Counted from the first letter of the stretch, positions 16,025 through 24,169 are shown. The stretch: 40,621 nt of DNA from Anaerolineales bacterium (GCA_014860805.1 JACZJB010000028.1:1-40621); one strand, 5' to 3'. Translations and numbers: made by a program. The notes: generated from the sequence alone by a model not told the origin.

Positions 16025-17067
16025 TTTGGTTGATACAGCCAGCAGGCGACAAAATGTTCAGGGACAGGTTCAAACTCCACGGGTTCTTTTTCATCACACA
16101 AACCATTAATAATCTTTGAACAACGCGGATGAAAACGACATCCCTTGGGCGGGTTTGCCAAACTCGGCGGTTCGCCCGGAGGCACCTCTTTATAAGAATC
16201 TGCATTGTGCGCGTCAGGATCGGATGTTGCAGCAAGCAATGCCGTTGTGTACGGATGCAGCGGATTATCAAGCAACTGGCGCGTATCCGCCTTTTCAATG
16301 AGATTGCCGGCATACATCACAAAAATACGCGCCGAAAAATATTTTACTGTTGAAAGATCGTGAGTGATGTAAATAACCGAAAGATGATATTTTTCCTGCA
16401 ATGCGCGCATGAGTTTTAGGATTTCAACACGCACGGAAGCATCAAGCATTGAGACGGGCTCATCCGCAACGATCAACCTCGGCTGAAGGATCATCGCGCG
16501 TGCAATTACAATACGCTGCTGTTGACCGCCGCTTAACATGTGCGGGAACTTCGGCAGGAAATCATCGGATGGGTGAAGTTTCACCTCATCCATCGCCTTG
16601 CGGATTCTCTCCAGCCGCTCTTCCTTATTCTTGACACCGCTGATAATGAGCGGCTCCTCCAGAATTTGCTGCACCGTCATGAATGGAGGCAGCGCGCCGT
16701 AGGGATCCTGTTGAACATAACCGATCTCAAAACGATAATCCCGCAATTCACTGGCTTTTAATTGGGCGAGATTCTTCCCATCAAAAACGACCTCGCCGCT
16801 GGTAGGAATATTAAGCCCGAGGATGGTCTTCATCAAGCTGGATTTCCCGCATCCGCTCTCGCCGACAACTGCCACTGTCTCCCCTTCCGCCAGTTCAAAG
16901 CTGACATTATCCACAGCTTTGACATAACCCGCGCGCCCAAAGCCAAATCGGCGCAATTCATACCAGACATGCAGATCACGAATGGATAGCAAGGTTTCCC
17001 TGGATTCTTTGATTTCAACCGTCATGTTGTTACCCTTTCTTAATTCAGTGATCATATCGGCATTCAT
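16021..17067 (-). CDS. Dipeptide/oligopeptide-type ABC importer ATPase (DppF/OppF-like)
   Basis: Encodes up to 348 residues. Walker A is GESGCGKSS, the Q-loop follows in YVQQDPYG, the signature is LSGGQQQR, Walker B is LIVADEP followed by the D-loop, and the switch histidine is in YITHDLS. The C-terminal Opp/Dpp extension carries the cysteine-rich motif around GCRFHPRCSKIINGLC, known in this family as a possible metal-binding site. An internal ATG at 17025, after AAGGGT, would shorten the protein by 14 residues and begins closer to the family's usual N-terminus; both starts are possible. It pairs with the second ATPase of this operon to power uptake. It is separated from that partner by a DinB-like gene, which is unusual. 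Confidence 0.92.
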   Translation of the reverse strand: MNADMITELRKGNNMTVEIKESRETLLSIRDLHVWYELRRFGFGRAGYVKAVDNVSFELAEGETVAVVGESGCGKSSLMKTILGLNIPTSGEVVFDGKNLAQLKASELRDYRFEIGYVQQDPYGALPPFMTVQQILEEPLIISGVKNKEERLERIRKAMDEVKLHPSDDFLPKFPHMLSGGQQQRIVIARAMILQPRLIVADEPVSMLDASVRVEILKLMRALQEKYHLSVIYITHDLSTVKYFSARIFVMYAGNLIEKADTRQLLDNPLHPYTTALLAATSDPDAHNADSYKEVPPGEPPSLANPPKGCRFHPRCSKIINGLCDEKEPVEFEPVPEHFVACWLYQPK

Positions 17068-17076
17068 GGTTTTCCA

Positions 17077-17658
17077 TCACTTTCTTTGCTCGGTGGCCGA
17101 GCCAAAACCTGTCTGCAAGCCTTTCAAGCATTCCATCATGCCGAGGTGGCGGCAATCATGAGACAGGAACACGAGCAAATTCAAACGTATATTTTCCAAT
17201 TTCTTTTTTAACTCATCATCGATATTTTCAAAGTCCGGATAATGCTCATCCAATCGTTCGACGAATTGCTCCACAGCGGCATAGGAGCGGCGTAAATAAT
17301 CGATTAACTCCTCTTTTTGAGGGATGGGCAGGGTTTGAGCCAATTCGTCACTCAAACCTGTTCCAACGGTGGCGTTTAATTCTGTGGGGAAGCCCCACTT
17401 TTGAGCAAGATTTTCCTTCGCCCAAATCTCATGCGGTTCACCAAATTCCGCGCCCAACTGCGGAGTGCGCTCCAAAATGATCGCTTTGAGAAAATCAGAT
17501 TCACGCGCCAAATGCCATAAGTGAAATCCAATCGAGGTACTGTATCCACGCGGACGCCAGCGAAGCTGGTCTTCATCGATCTCTGCTGCAAAATCCAAAA
17601 CTACCTTATGAATATCCTTGAACATGGTTAGAACATCGTAAAGAGCATGGGTCGGCAT
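17077..17658 (-). CDS. DinB-like four-helix bundle protein
   Basis: Encodes 193 residues, mostly helical. Histidines are placed as in the DinB/YfiT-type metal-binding bundle: H46 and H49 in GFHLWHLARESDF on the second helix, and H167 and H171 in LSHDCRHLGMMECL on the last. Members of this superfamily are metal-dependent thiol transferases or hydrolases, or are uncharacterised; the DNA-damage name is historical. The gene lies between the two ATPase genes of the importer operon, with gaps of 30 and 9 bases, on the same strand, so it is co-transcribed. Whether it acts on the imported substrate (for example with a low-molecular-weight thiol) is only a suggestion. Confidence 0.78.
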   Translation of the reverse strand: MPTHALYDVLTMFKDIHKVVLDFAAEIDEDQLRWRPRGYSTSIGFHLWHLARESDFLKAIILERTPQLGAEFGEPHEIWAKENLAQKWGFPTELNATVGTGLSDELAQTLPIPQKEELIDYLRRSYAAVEQFVERLDEHYPDFENIDDELKKKLENIRLNLLVFLSHDCRHLGMMECLKGLQTGFGSATEQRK

Positions 17659-17688
17659 AATAATTCCTCAACCTAAACAAAATCTGAT

Positions 17689-18651
17689 TTATTGATACAG
17701 CCAGCATTTAACCTTGCGGTTTCCTTTTTGGAATACAGGCGGTTCCTGGGAACATTTCTCAAATCGGAAAGGGCAGCGCGCCGCAAAACGACAACCTGCA
17801 GGCGGATTCATCAAACTGGGCGGTTGTCCCGTGATAAACATGGGATCTGAATCACTGCGCAGGCGTGGAACGCTTGCCATAAGCATTTGCGAATAGGGAT
17901 GCAAAGGCGCAGGGAAAAAATCCTTTGCATCTCCATTTTCCACGATCTGTCCTGCATACATGATTGCCACTTCATCTGCCAGTTCACTCGAGGTTGCAAT
18001 ATCATGCGTAATGAGAATGAACGATGTGCCAAGTTCATGTTTGATGCGCTTCAAGACATTCATGATGTTGGCTTGTGTAAGCAGATCCAGCGCAGAAGTG
18101 GGTTCATCCAAGACGATGAGGCTGGGCGAAGTGACCAATGCCATTGCCAAAGCCACGCGCTGGCGCATCCCGCCGCTCAATTCAAAGGGATAGCGGGCTA
18201 CAAAATCCGCCGGGACGCCGACATGCTGGAACATTTTGTAAACCAATCCATAGGCCTCAGCCTTGCTCAACCCCAAATGGATCATGGCAGGTTCCGCCAC
18301 CTGGTCACCCACTTTCAGGACAGGATTCAATGCATTCATGGCAGCTTGCGGCACTAGAGAGATTCCCACCCAACGTACATTTTGGCGGTATTCCTCATCG
18401 TTCAACAGCATGACGTCCTGATTCTGCAAGAACACCTTGCCGGAGTATTTATCCACATTGCGCGGAAGCAGGCGCAGCAGCGCTTTTGAAAGGGATGTTT
18501 TTCCACAACCCGATTCGCCAAGAATCACCACGGCACGGTTTGTGCCCAATTCAAAATCCACACCATCCACTGCCTGAACGGAGCCGCCGGATGTCTTGAA
18601 ATGCAAAACAAGATTCTCGATATTAAGAAGTTTCTCTGATGTTGTCGTCAT
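17689..18651 (-). CDS. Dipeptide/oligopeptide-type ABC importer ATPase (DppD/OppD-like)
   Basis: Encodes 320 residues. Walker A is GESGCGKTS, signature LSGGMRQRVALAMAL, Walker B LIVLDEPTSALDLL, with the switch histidine in LITHDIA. The C-terminal extension has GCRFAARCPFRFEKC, as in its partner ATPase. The start overlaps the stop of the upstream permease by four bases, so the two are translationally coupled. It forms a heterodimer with the product of 16021-17067 under the two permeases on the cytoplasmic face. Confidence 0.94.
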   Translation of the reverse strand: MTTTSEKLLNIENLVLHFKTSGGSVQAVDGVDFELGTNRAVVILGESGCGKTSLSKALLRLLPRNVDKYSGKVFLQNQDVMLLNDEEYRQNVRWVGISLVPQAAMNALNPVLKVGDQVAEPAMIHLGLSKAEAYGLVYKMFQHVGVPADFVARYPFELSGGMRQRVALAMALVTSPSLIVLDEPTSALDLLTQANIMNVLKRIKHELGTSFILITHDIATSSELADEVAIMYAGQIVENGDAKDFFPAPLHPYSQMLMASVPRLRSDSDPMFITGQPPSLMNPPAGCRFAARCPFRFEKCSQEPPVFQKGNRKVKCWLYQ

Positions 18652-19985
18652 ACATCCCTCAATCTAGGATTAAAAATACGGTCCAATGCAAAACCGAGGA
18701 CTGCAAAACCAAGCCCTGTAATCATCAACAAAATAGCAGGCTCCAAGACCCAGTAATAAAGTCCCTTGTAAAGCGCGCCATTGGAATTGGCATCCTGAAT
18801 GATCTTTCCCCACGTGGGGAGGACCGGATCACCCAAGCCGATAACTGCCAGCGACGCTTCCAGGAAAACAAACGCTGGGACAGCCTGAACCAGGCTTGGT
18901 ATCAACAGCGGGATCATGCGCGGGATAAGATACAGGAAAATAATGCGCGAGCTGCTTGCTCCATAGGCCTTCGCCGCCTCGATGTACATTGATTCTTTTA
19001 CCTGGATGAAAACAGCCCGATAGCCTTTGATGGCTCCTGTAAAAATGCTTAACAGGATCGTTGCACCTAAAATGACCCAGATACTGCGGGAATAAAAGGT
19101 ACCAATCATGATCAAAATCGCAAGGAAAGGCAATACCAGATTGATCTCAGTAATACGCTGGATCAGTTCATCCACCCAGCCTGCATACCATGCTCCAATT
19201 GCCGCAATGATCATGGTAAGGACAGATGTCCCAATTGAAGCCATCAACCCAAATGCCAAAGCCACAGGCACACCCCACAACAAGGGCAAAGTCAAATCAC
19301 GTCTGGCATGGTCAGTCCCAGCCAGCCCATACACTTGTCCATGGAATACAAATTCGACGTCCATGTTGGAATCGGGCTCGAAAGTAGTACCTGTCAAAAT
19401 GAGTTTATAAGTCCCTTTCAAAGGCTCTTCGCTGTCCGGCAGCGAGAACAAGGCCGGGATGGCTTCCTCTGCCCGTAGTTTGGTGCGCAGTTTCTGGTCT
19501 TGAGAGAAGCGGTATGTAAATTTATTCCCGATGGCATAGTTTGCGATCCGGATCGTCCTGTTATCCGGGGTCAGTAATTCAATCGAAACAAAGGGTTGTT
19601 TTTCCTTGAAGCTGGATGTGAAATAGAAAAGCATTTCCTGCGGATAGTAGTCATAGTTGAAATCAAATTCATAGGTCATTTCAACTGTAGAAATGCCGTC
19701 CTTTCCGGGGATAACCTGTTTGGTAATTCCACCATCTTTTGTGTTGACCGCAAACGACTCGGAATATTTTTTGCTTGAGAAAAGGTTGATCCATGCCGGC
19801 GGTGCGAACCGCGGGTTCTGATACCAGACCTCCTCCCCGCCGCGCCACAAAGTGATCGCTTCGGAATAAGGGATGGTGATCATGGTGTAGATGGCGACAA
19901 CAACCAGCGCAATAATAACGAGTACGCCAACCATCGCCGACGGATAGAGCATTAACTTGCGGAATGTGGTCCGTAAATTATTCAT
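18648..19985 (-). CDS. ABC importer permease (DppC/OppC-like) with a large external insertion
   Basis: Encodes 445 residues, about 150 more than a normal DppC. Residues 14-36 form the first membrane helix. Residues about 40-225 are a polar, strand-rich stretch predicted to be outside the membrane (FFTSSFKEKQPFVSIELLTPDNRTIRI, GTYKLILTGTTFEPDSNMDVEFVFHG). The MetI-type core follows, with the EAA loop EAAKAYGASSSRIIFLYLIPRM that contacts an ATPase, and ends with the usual RIFNPRLRD. The insertion sits where OppC/DppC proteins have a short loop after helix 1, and it may dock the unusually large binding protein of this operon. The next permease gene ends four bases upstream. Confidence 0.9.
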   Translation of the reverse strand: MNNLRTTFRKLMLYPSAMVGVLVIIALVVVAIYTMITIPYSEAITLWRGGEEVWYQNPRFAPPAWINLFSSKKYSESFAVNTKDGGITKQVIPGKDGISTVEMTYEFDFNYDYYPQEMLFYFTSSFKEKQPFVSIELLTPDNRTIRIANYAIGNKFTYRFSQDQKLRTKLRAEEAIPALFSLPDSEEPLKGTYKLILTGTTFEPDSNMDVEFVFHGQVYGLAGTDHARRDLTLPLLWGVPVALAFGLMASIGTSVLTMIIAAIGAWYAGWVDELIQRITEINLVLPFLAILIMIGTFYSRSIWVILGATILLSIFTGAIKGYRAVFIQVKESMYIEAAKAYGASSSRIIFLYLIPRMIPLLIPSLVQAVPAFVFLEASLAVIGLGDPVLPTWGKIIQDANSNGALYKGLYYWVLEPAILLMITGLGFAVLGFALDRIFNPRLRDV

Positions 19986-19989
19986 TGCA

Positions 19990-21111
19990 TTATTCGCCTA
20001 TCTTCACGCGGGGGTCAACCAACGCGTACACAAAATCAAGTATGAAGACGGTCAATGCCAGCATGTAGGCATAGATAATCGTGGATCCGACAATGATCGG
20101 AACATCATACAAGCCGATCGCCTGGAAAAGTGTTCTACCCAAACCAGGCCAGAGAAAAACGGTTTCTGTGAACAAAGCGCCTGTCCACAAGCCGATAATG
20201 AGCAGGGAAAAGTTTGTGATGATGTTGGGTAATGTGGGACGCAAAATATAAGTGCGTTCAACATCGCGGGTGGGCAGCCCTTTCGCTTTGGCCATCTCCA
20301 CATAATCCTCGCTGGAATAAATGAGGAAGAAAGTCCGATAGTTGTACACACTTAAGAAGAAGGAACTTAACACAAGGGAAAGTCCCGGCAACATAAGATG
20401 CTTCAAAACACTGACAGCATAATCAAAGGTATTTGGCGGCGGCGGAGAATCCACCATGCCGCCGAAGGGAAGTACGCGCAGCCCGGCGGCAAAAATGAGG
20501 ATAAGGAAGATGCCATAAAACCACGGTGGTACAGCGGAAGTTGGGGAAAGCGCAATCACCAGCTTGTCCCAAAAACTTCCATAGGAACGGGAAAGGGTAA
20601 GCGCAATGAACACGCTTGAAAAAAACAGGAACAACTGTGAAGTCCCCATTAACAGAAGAGTAGCAGGAAGTCTTTCAAGAATGATCAAACGGACTTGCTT
20701 TGAGCCCGCATCGCTTGTCAGGTTAATGGCGCGGCCAAGGTCCAGTTGAAGGGCGTTGACCAGATACCGGGCATTACGCACGGCAATTGGCGTGTCCAAC
20801 CCGCGGCGTTTTTCCTCTAAAGCGATTCGATCCGCAATCAATTTTTTTCGAACTTCGGGATCCATCTGCTGGGCGTTCGGGCTTGCCGCAACAGACTGTG
20901 TGACGCTGTCTCGAATCTGGTTCTTGATGATCTCATCCACATAGCCGCCCATATTGGCTATCATAATGGTCAGATAAATGCCAATGACCACTGTGATAAA
21001 CAAAGTCAGCAAGCGTACCCCCACATAGCGGGCGACTCGAAAAAATGTGTTGTTGGCGCTTGTTCTTCTAATTGCCAGTTTTTCAGAAGGGGTATGCGTG
21101 GTTACAGACAT
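19990..21111 (-). CDS. ABC importer permease (DppB/OppB-like)
   Basis: Encodes 373 residues from the ATG at 21111, which is preceded by GAGG at a good distance; a TTG at 21129 is less likely. Helix 1 is at about residues 30-54. An external loop of about 85 residues follows, rich in charged residues, longer than in common DppB proteins. The MetI core has GTSQLFLFFSSVFIALTLS, PWFYGIFLILIF and the EAA loop EMAKAKGLPTRDVERTYILRPTLPN, and ends DPRVKIG as usual. It forms the translocation pore with the 445-residue permease. Both permeases in this operon have enlarged outer regions. Confidence 0.93.
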   Translation of the reverse strand: MSVTTHTPSEKLAIRRTSANNTFFRVARYVGVRLLTLFITVVIGIYLTIMIANMGGYVDEIIKNQIRDSVTQSVAASPNAQQMDPEVRKKLIADRIALEEKRRGLDTPIAVRNARYLVNALQLDLGRAINLTSDAGSKQVRLIILERLPATLLLMGTSQLFLFFSSVFIALTLSRSYGSFWDKLVIALSPTSAVPPWFYGIFLILIFAAGLRVLPFGGMVDSPPPPNTFDYAVSVLKHLMLPGLSLVLSSFFLSVYNYRTFFLIYSSEDYVEMAKAKGLPTRDVERTYILRPTLPNIITNFSLLIIGLWTGALFTETVFLWPGLGRTLFQAIGLYDVPIIVGSTIIYAYMLALTVFILDFVYALVDPRVKIGE

Positions 21112-21136
21112 GTATGACCTCACAAACAATTTGTCT

Positions 21137-21165
21137 CAGGGCGGGGCACATTATGCCCCGCCCTG
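21137..21165 (-). other. GC-rich intercistronic hairpin between binding protein and permease genes
   Basis: Perfect 12-base arms (21137-21148, 21154-21165) with a five-base loop. There is no T tract in the leftward direction, so partial termination or protection of the upstream mRNA from 3' exonucleases is more likely than full termination. This is a common way to make more binding protein than permease. Confidence 0.6.
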
Positions 21166-21180
21166 ATTTCTAATCTTGCT

Positions 21181-23775
21181 TTACTTTACAACAACGAAAT
21201 CAATGGAAGTGAAGGCTGGGATGGCAACCGGGATCGGGACGATAGCCACTTCCAGTTTGGCAGAACCAGTTTCCAGTTTGGATGTGGAAGCCGCATCCAA
21301 CGTCACTGTATACTGTCCCTCGCCAACAGCAACTCCCTCACCGACAGCTACTGTAGCTCCAGTGGTATCGTAGAGGATGTATTTCACCTGCTTGATATCT
21401 TCGTTCAGGTATGCTTCATCCTTGAAGTTGACGATGACATCGAATACCGCTTCCTGCCCAGCTGTTACCTGGCCGGGACCATCAAGGGCAACGGTGGCGC
21501 GTTTCGGGTCACTGAACTCAGACCAGCGGTCGGCAAAGTCCACAAATTCTGTATTGTTCTTGAGAACAAGCGATTTCTCGGTGGTGAAAACCTGATCCAG
21601 ATAGTACGGACCAGTTCCGAGCCAGAAATGACCGTGATCCGCATACCACTTGGAGAGATTTTCATAGCGCTCTGCTACTTCACCATCGGCAAGGAACTGG
21701 CTCATGGTGGCTTCGTAAGGCACAAAGCTTTCCGCCTGAGCCTGGTCGAGATACTTCTTGAGGATCTCAAGGCTTGGGCCGCCGACCCAGCTCATCTGCT
21801 CGATCTGTTCGACATCAGCTTTATCAGAGGAGTAGGCAAGCTCGCCCGCAGCTTCAGCAAGGTTGGAAACAGCCAGAATATCCCAACTATTTTCACCAGA
21901 AAGACCGGTGGGAGAACCAGGCCAGAGCGGGAGAATGTTCAATTCAGCATCCGCATTGTAAGAATCTGAGTAGTATTCAATGGTCAATGGGTTTGTGGAG
22001 GTAATGCGCCACCCCTTGAAGGATGGAAGGAACGCATCCACTGCGGGAACGGCAGCTTCATCATAGACCGGGCTTGCTTCTTTTGCCCGGTCAAGGAAAA
22101 CGATGAAGGACATCACAAAATCTGCAGCAGAGATCGCGCTGCCATCATGCCATTTCACCGTATCGTATAAGTCTGAAGGGAAGATAACCGTGCTCTTTGT
22201 TTTGGCAGTGGTACCTTCAGGGAATTTGTCACCGGCGGTAATGAAAGTCTGAGTGGCAGCATCCCAATCCACCCAGGCATCGGCGGGTACGTCAATCTGG
22301 TCCACCTCTTCTACATCCAGCCAGTCCAGGTTGTGAACAATTGGCAAGCCGCTTTGATATTGTAATGAAGCGCTTTCAATGCGCTGGGGCCAGGCTAAAC
22401 CAGTGTATGGATCGCCCATCAGGCCTTGACTGCCGCCTACACCTGCAGCACCCATACTGGTGGCGCGCATTATATTTGAATCCCAAACCCAGTTGCTGCC
22501 TGCAATGGTATTCCACGGCTGGGTGAAGAGATCATTTGTACCGACGCGCATGGTACCGCCCTCTTCCCCAACAAAGCGGAGGTTGTAATTACCCATGAAG
22601 GCTGCTTCATATCCAGCCGCAAGATCATATGTGACTGAAACATTGGAGTTATAGGGCGCATAGACCAGTTGGTCAACAACCCACACAAAGAGGGAATCTT
22701 CCAGAGATAATTCAAGCGCTCTGGCCATCATGGCATCACGCTCTTCTTTGGTGGCGAAGTTCCCCTGAGCAAGATCATCACCAAGTTTCTGGAATTCAGG
22801 ATCCGCCACGTTGGAAAGGAAGGGCTGGGAAGCCTGAACGCTTGTCGGCAAATAATATTGCTGGAGCTGGCCGCGCTCATCGCGTGTGAGACCGGAAGGC
22901 AGATACCCGGCAGTATATAAGTTCCACTGACCATCCACAGGATCAGAACCAATCCAGATTGGGAAGGCTTCGGAAGAAGTCTTATATTGGCGGTCAACAG
23001 TAAAACCAACCGCCTCCAATTGATTGGAAACGTAATCGCCCATTGGCTGACGCGTACCATCACCATCAGAACGGATCAGGAAAATCAGGGTGACGGGAGC
23101 GCCGTTGTATTGCCACTTGCCGTCGCTGCCCATTGTGGCACCCATGGCTTCCATCTCAGCTGTAACCACTTCCTTTGCCTTTTCAAGGTTGTAGGCATAC
23201 TTGGTTTCAAGCGCGCGCGCAGTTTCGATCAGGTTGGTATATTCCACCAATTGGGTGGTGATCGGCAAAAGTTTCGGCAGAGAGCCGCCGCCATAGATTT
23301 CCTGGTTGATGTAGTTGCGGTCGATCATCCAGTTCATCGCCTCGCGGATCTTGCGATTCGAGAAGGGGTTGAGCACTTTTGTATCAGTCAACGTGGCAGG
23401 GTTCAAACTGATGCCATAATTTCCGCCAAAAGACTGGGTGTAGTTCAAGCCCGCAGCCTTGATATCCGGCAGAGTATTGGAAGACAGGTTAAAGGAATAA
23501 AAATCGATTGCTCCAGCCTGTAATTGGGAAACAGCCGAGTCAGATGAAATTACCGAGAATACAATTTCATCCAGCCAGCCGCCTTTCCGCTCAGTGGAAG
23601 CCATGGGCTCTTCCGTCATGGCGGGTTCTTCCGTCATAGGTGCTTCCGTCATAGCGGGTTCATCCGTCATGGCAGGCGCTTCCGTCGCTGCCGGAGCAGC
23701 AGGCGCACATGCCGCCAACACCATCCCAAGCACAACAAGCAAGCTGAAGGCTACATAAATCTTGTTTTGTTTCAT
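21181..23775 (-). CDS. Extracellular solute-binding lipoprotein of SBP_bac_5 type, blocks in swapped order
   Basis: Encodes 864 residues; ordinary members have about 530-600. A lipoprotein signal ends at C23 (LAAC). Residues 24-60 are a low-complexity linker of repeated TEEPAM-like units. Residues about 70-400 carry features normally found in the second half of the fold: a V-F-S-V-I strand with LQAGAIDFYSF at 84-95, and FSNRKIREAMNWMIDRNYI at 138-156. Residues about 405-755 carry features normally found first: VKWHDGSAISAADFVMSF at 540-557 and the GTGPY motif at 720-724 followed by a strand and NNTEF. Residues about 757-864 form an Ig-like beta domain (TAGQEAVFDVIVNF). Peptides or oligosaccharides are the likely ligands; the sequence cannot decide. 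It is first in the importer operon and has an AGGAG ribosome site. Confidence 0.9.
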   Translation of the reverse strand: MKQNKIYVAFSLLVVLGMVLAACAPAAPAATEAPAMTDEPAMTEAPMTEEPAMTEEPMASTERKGGWLDEIVFSVISSDSAVSQLQAGAIDFYSFNLSSNTLPDIKAAGLNYTQSFGGNYGISLNPATLTDTKVLNPFSNRKIREAMNWMIDRNYINQEIYGGGSLPKLLPITTQLVEYTNLIETARALETKYAYNLEKAKEVVTAEMEAMGATMGSDGKWQYNGAPVTLIFLIRSDGDGTRQPMGDYVSNQLEAVGFTVDRQYKTSSEAFPIWIGSDPVDGQWNLYTAGYLPSGLTRDERGQLQQYYLPTSVQASQPFLSNVADPEFQKLGDDLAQGNFATKEERDAMMARALELSLEDSLFVWVVDQLVYAPYNSNVSVTYDLAAGYEAAFMGNYNLRFVGEEGGTMRVGTNDLFTQPWNTIAGSNWVWDSNIMRATSMGAAGVGGSQGLMGDPYTGLAWPQRIESASLQYQSGLPIVHNLDWLDVEEVDQIDVPADAWVDWDAATQTFITAGDKFPEGTTAKTKSTVIFPSDLYDTVKWHDGSAISAADFVMSFIVFLDRAKEASPVYDEAAVPAVDAFLPSFKGWRITSTNPLTIEYYSDSYNADAELNILPLWPGSPTGLSGENSWDILAVSNLAEAAGELAYSSDKADVEQIEQMSWVGGPSLEILKKYLDQAQAESFVPYEATMSQFLADGEVAERYENLSKWYADHGHFWLGTGPYYLDQVFTTEKSLVLKNNTEFVDFADRWSEFSDPKRATVALDGPGQVTAGQEAVFDVIVNFKDEAYLNEDIKQVKYILYDTTGATVAVGEGVAVGEGQYTVTLDAASTSKLETGSAKLEVAIVPIPVAIPAFTSIDFVVVK

Positions 23776-23970
23776 TTCTCTATATCTCCTTTTTAGATTT
23801 GAGCAATAAAATCAAGGCACGTGTCTTAAATCTGCCAACCAATCACCTCCTTGTCATTCATCTCACAAGAAACAGCAGGCGGAAAGCCAGTTCATCAGTC
23901 TGGCATTCCGCCTCGCCAACCAAACGCGGCCTGTCTTCTTTGGAGGAGAAAATACATTCCATTCGTTTGT
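23776..23970 (-). promoter_or_regulatory. Long 5' leader of the importer operon
   Basis: From the promoter at 23977-24005, the leader would be about 195 bases. It holds a hairpin of 14-base arms with one mismatch (23877-23890, 23900-23913), a second stem (23825-23833 with 23795-23803, eight of nine paired) just before the binding-protein ribosome site, and an AAGGAGGTGAT element at 23842-23852 that matches the classic anti-Shine-Dalgarno of 16S rRNA over 11 bases. No known riboswitch class was recognised. This leader and the next 200 bases make up the 394-base gap with no long gene. Confidence 0.45.
23812..23838 (-). CDS. Possible eight-codon leader peptide
   Basis: A TTG codon at 23838-23836 stands seven bases after the very strong AAGGAGG site and opens eight codons (Met-Ala-Asp-Leu-Arg-His-Val-Pro) ending in TGA at 23814-23812. 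The strength of the ribosome site without a long gene behind it is the only evidence. It may instead be a binding site for stand-by ribosomes. Confidence 0.2.
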   Translation of the reverse strand: MADLRHVP

Positions 23971-23976
23971 GCCCTC

Positions 23977-24005
23977 ATCATATAGACCTTAAGGGAATTC
24001 GTCAT
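23977..24005 (-). promoter_or_regulatory. Promoter candidate of the importer operon
   Basis: Reading leftward, ATGACG (24005-24000) and TATGAT (23982-23977) are separated by exactly 17 bases. They match four and five of six consensus bases. Expected transcription start is near 23970. Confidence 0.5.
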
Positions 24006-24086
24006 GCGCCTGCTTGCGTGTTTTTAATACGGTACCTGAATGGTTTATTCCAACCCCTTAACCATGGGCGTTATAATTCCACCCAC

Positions 24087-24114
24087 GCAAAAAAACCCCT
24101 CTACAGGAGGGGGT
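24087..24114 (-). terminator. Leftward intrinsic terminator in the divergent intergenic region
   Basis: Read leftward, a C-rich arm and GAGGGGT close a short loop and are followed by seven T residues. One G bulge is needed. No leftward gene ends here, so it may insulate the importer promoter from transcription starting near the kinase gene, or attenuate a second upstream promoter. Confidence 0.6.
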
Positions 24115-24124
24115 AAAAATGAGC

Positions 24125-24161
24125 GTATAGTATGTAAACCTCGCTAAAAGTGCACTATACT
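24125..24161 (+). promoter_or_regulatory. Promoter of the sensor kinase with flanking inverted repeat
   Basis: TATACT at 24156-24161 ends eight bases before the kinase ATG at 24170, with no ribosome site between, which suggests a leaderless or near-leaderless mRNA. GTATAGT (24125-24131) and ACTATAC (24154-24160) form a perfect seven-base inverted repeat 22 bases apart, one arm covering the -10 box. A regulator dimer or DNA loop is possible. Confidence 0.45.
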
Positions 24162-24169
24162 AACCGTCC

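Noticed and set aside
21137-21165. GC-rich hairpin as a full terminator ending the binding-protein transcript
   Set aside because: No T tract follows in the leftward direction, and the permease genes have no promoter of their own that I could find.
22987-23523. Open frame of 178 codons opposite the binding-protein gene
   Set aside because: Shadow of a strongly supported coding frame; codon bias of the lipoprotein explains the lack of stops.
24072-24077. TATAAT as promoter of the sensor kinase
   Set aside because: It is almost 100 bases upstream, lacks a -35 box, and a hairpin lies between; the box at 24156 fits better.
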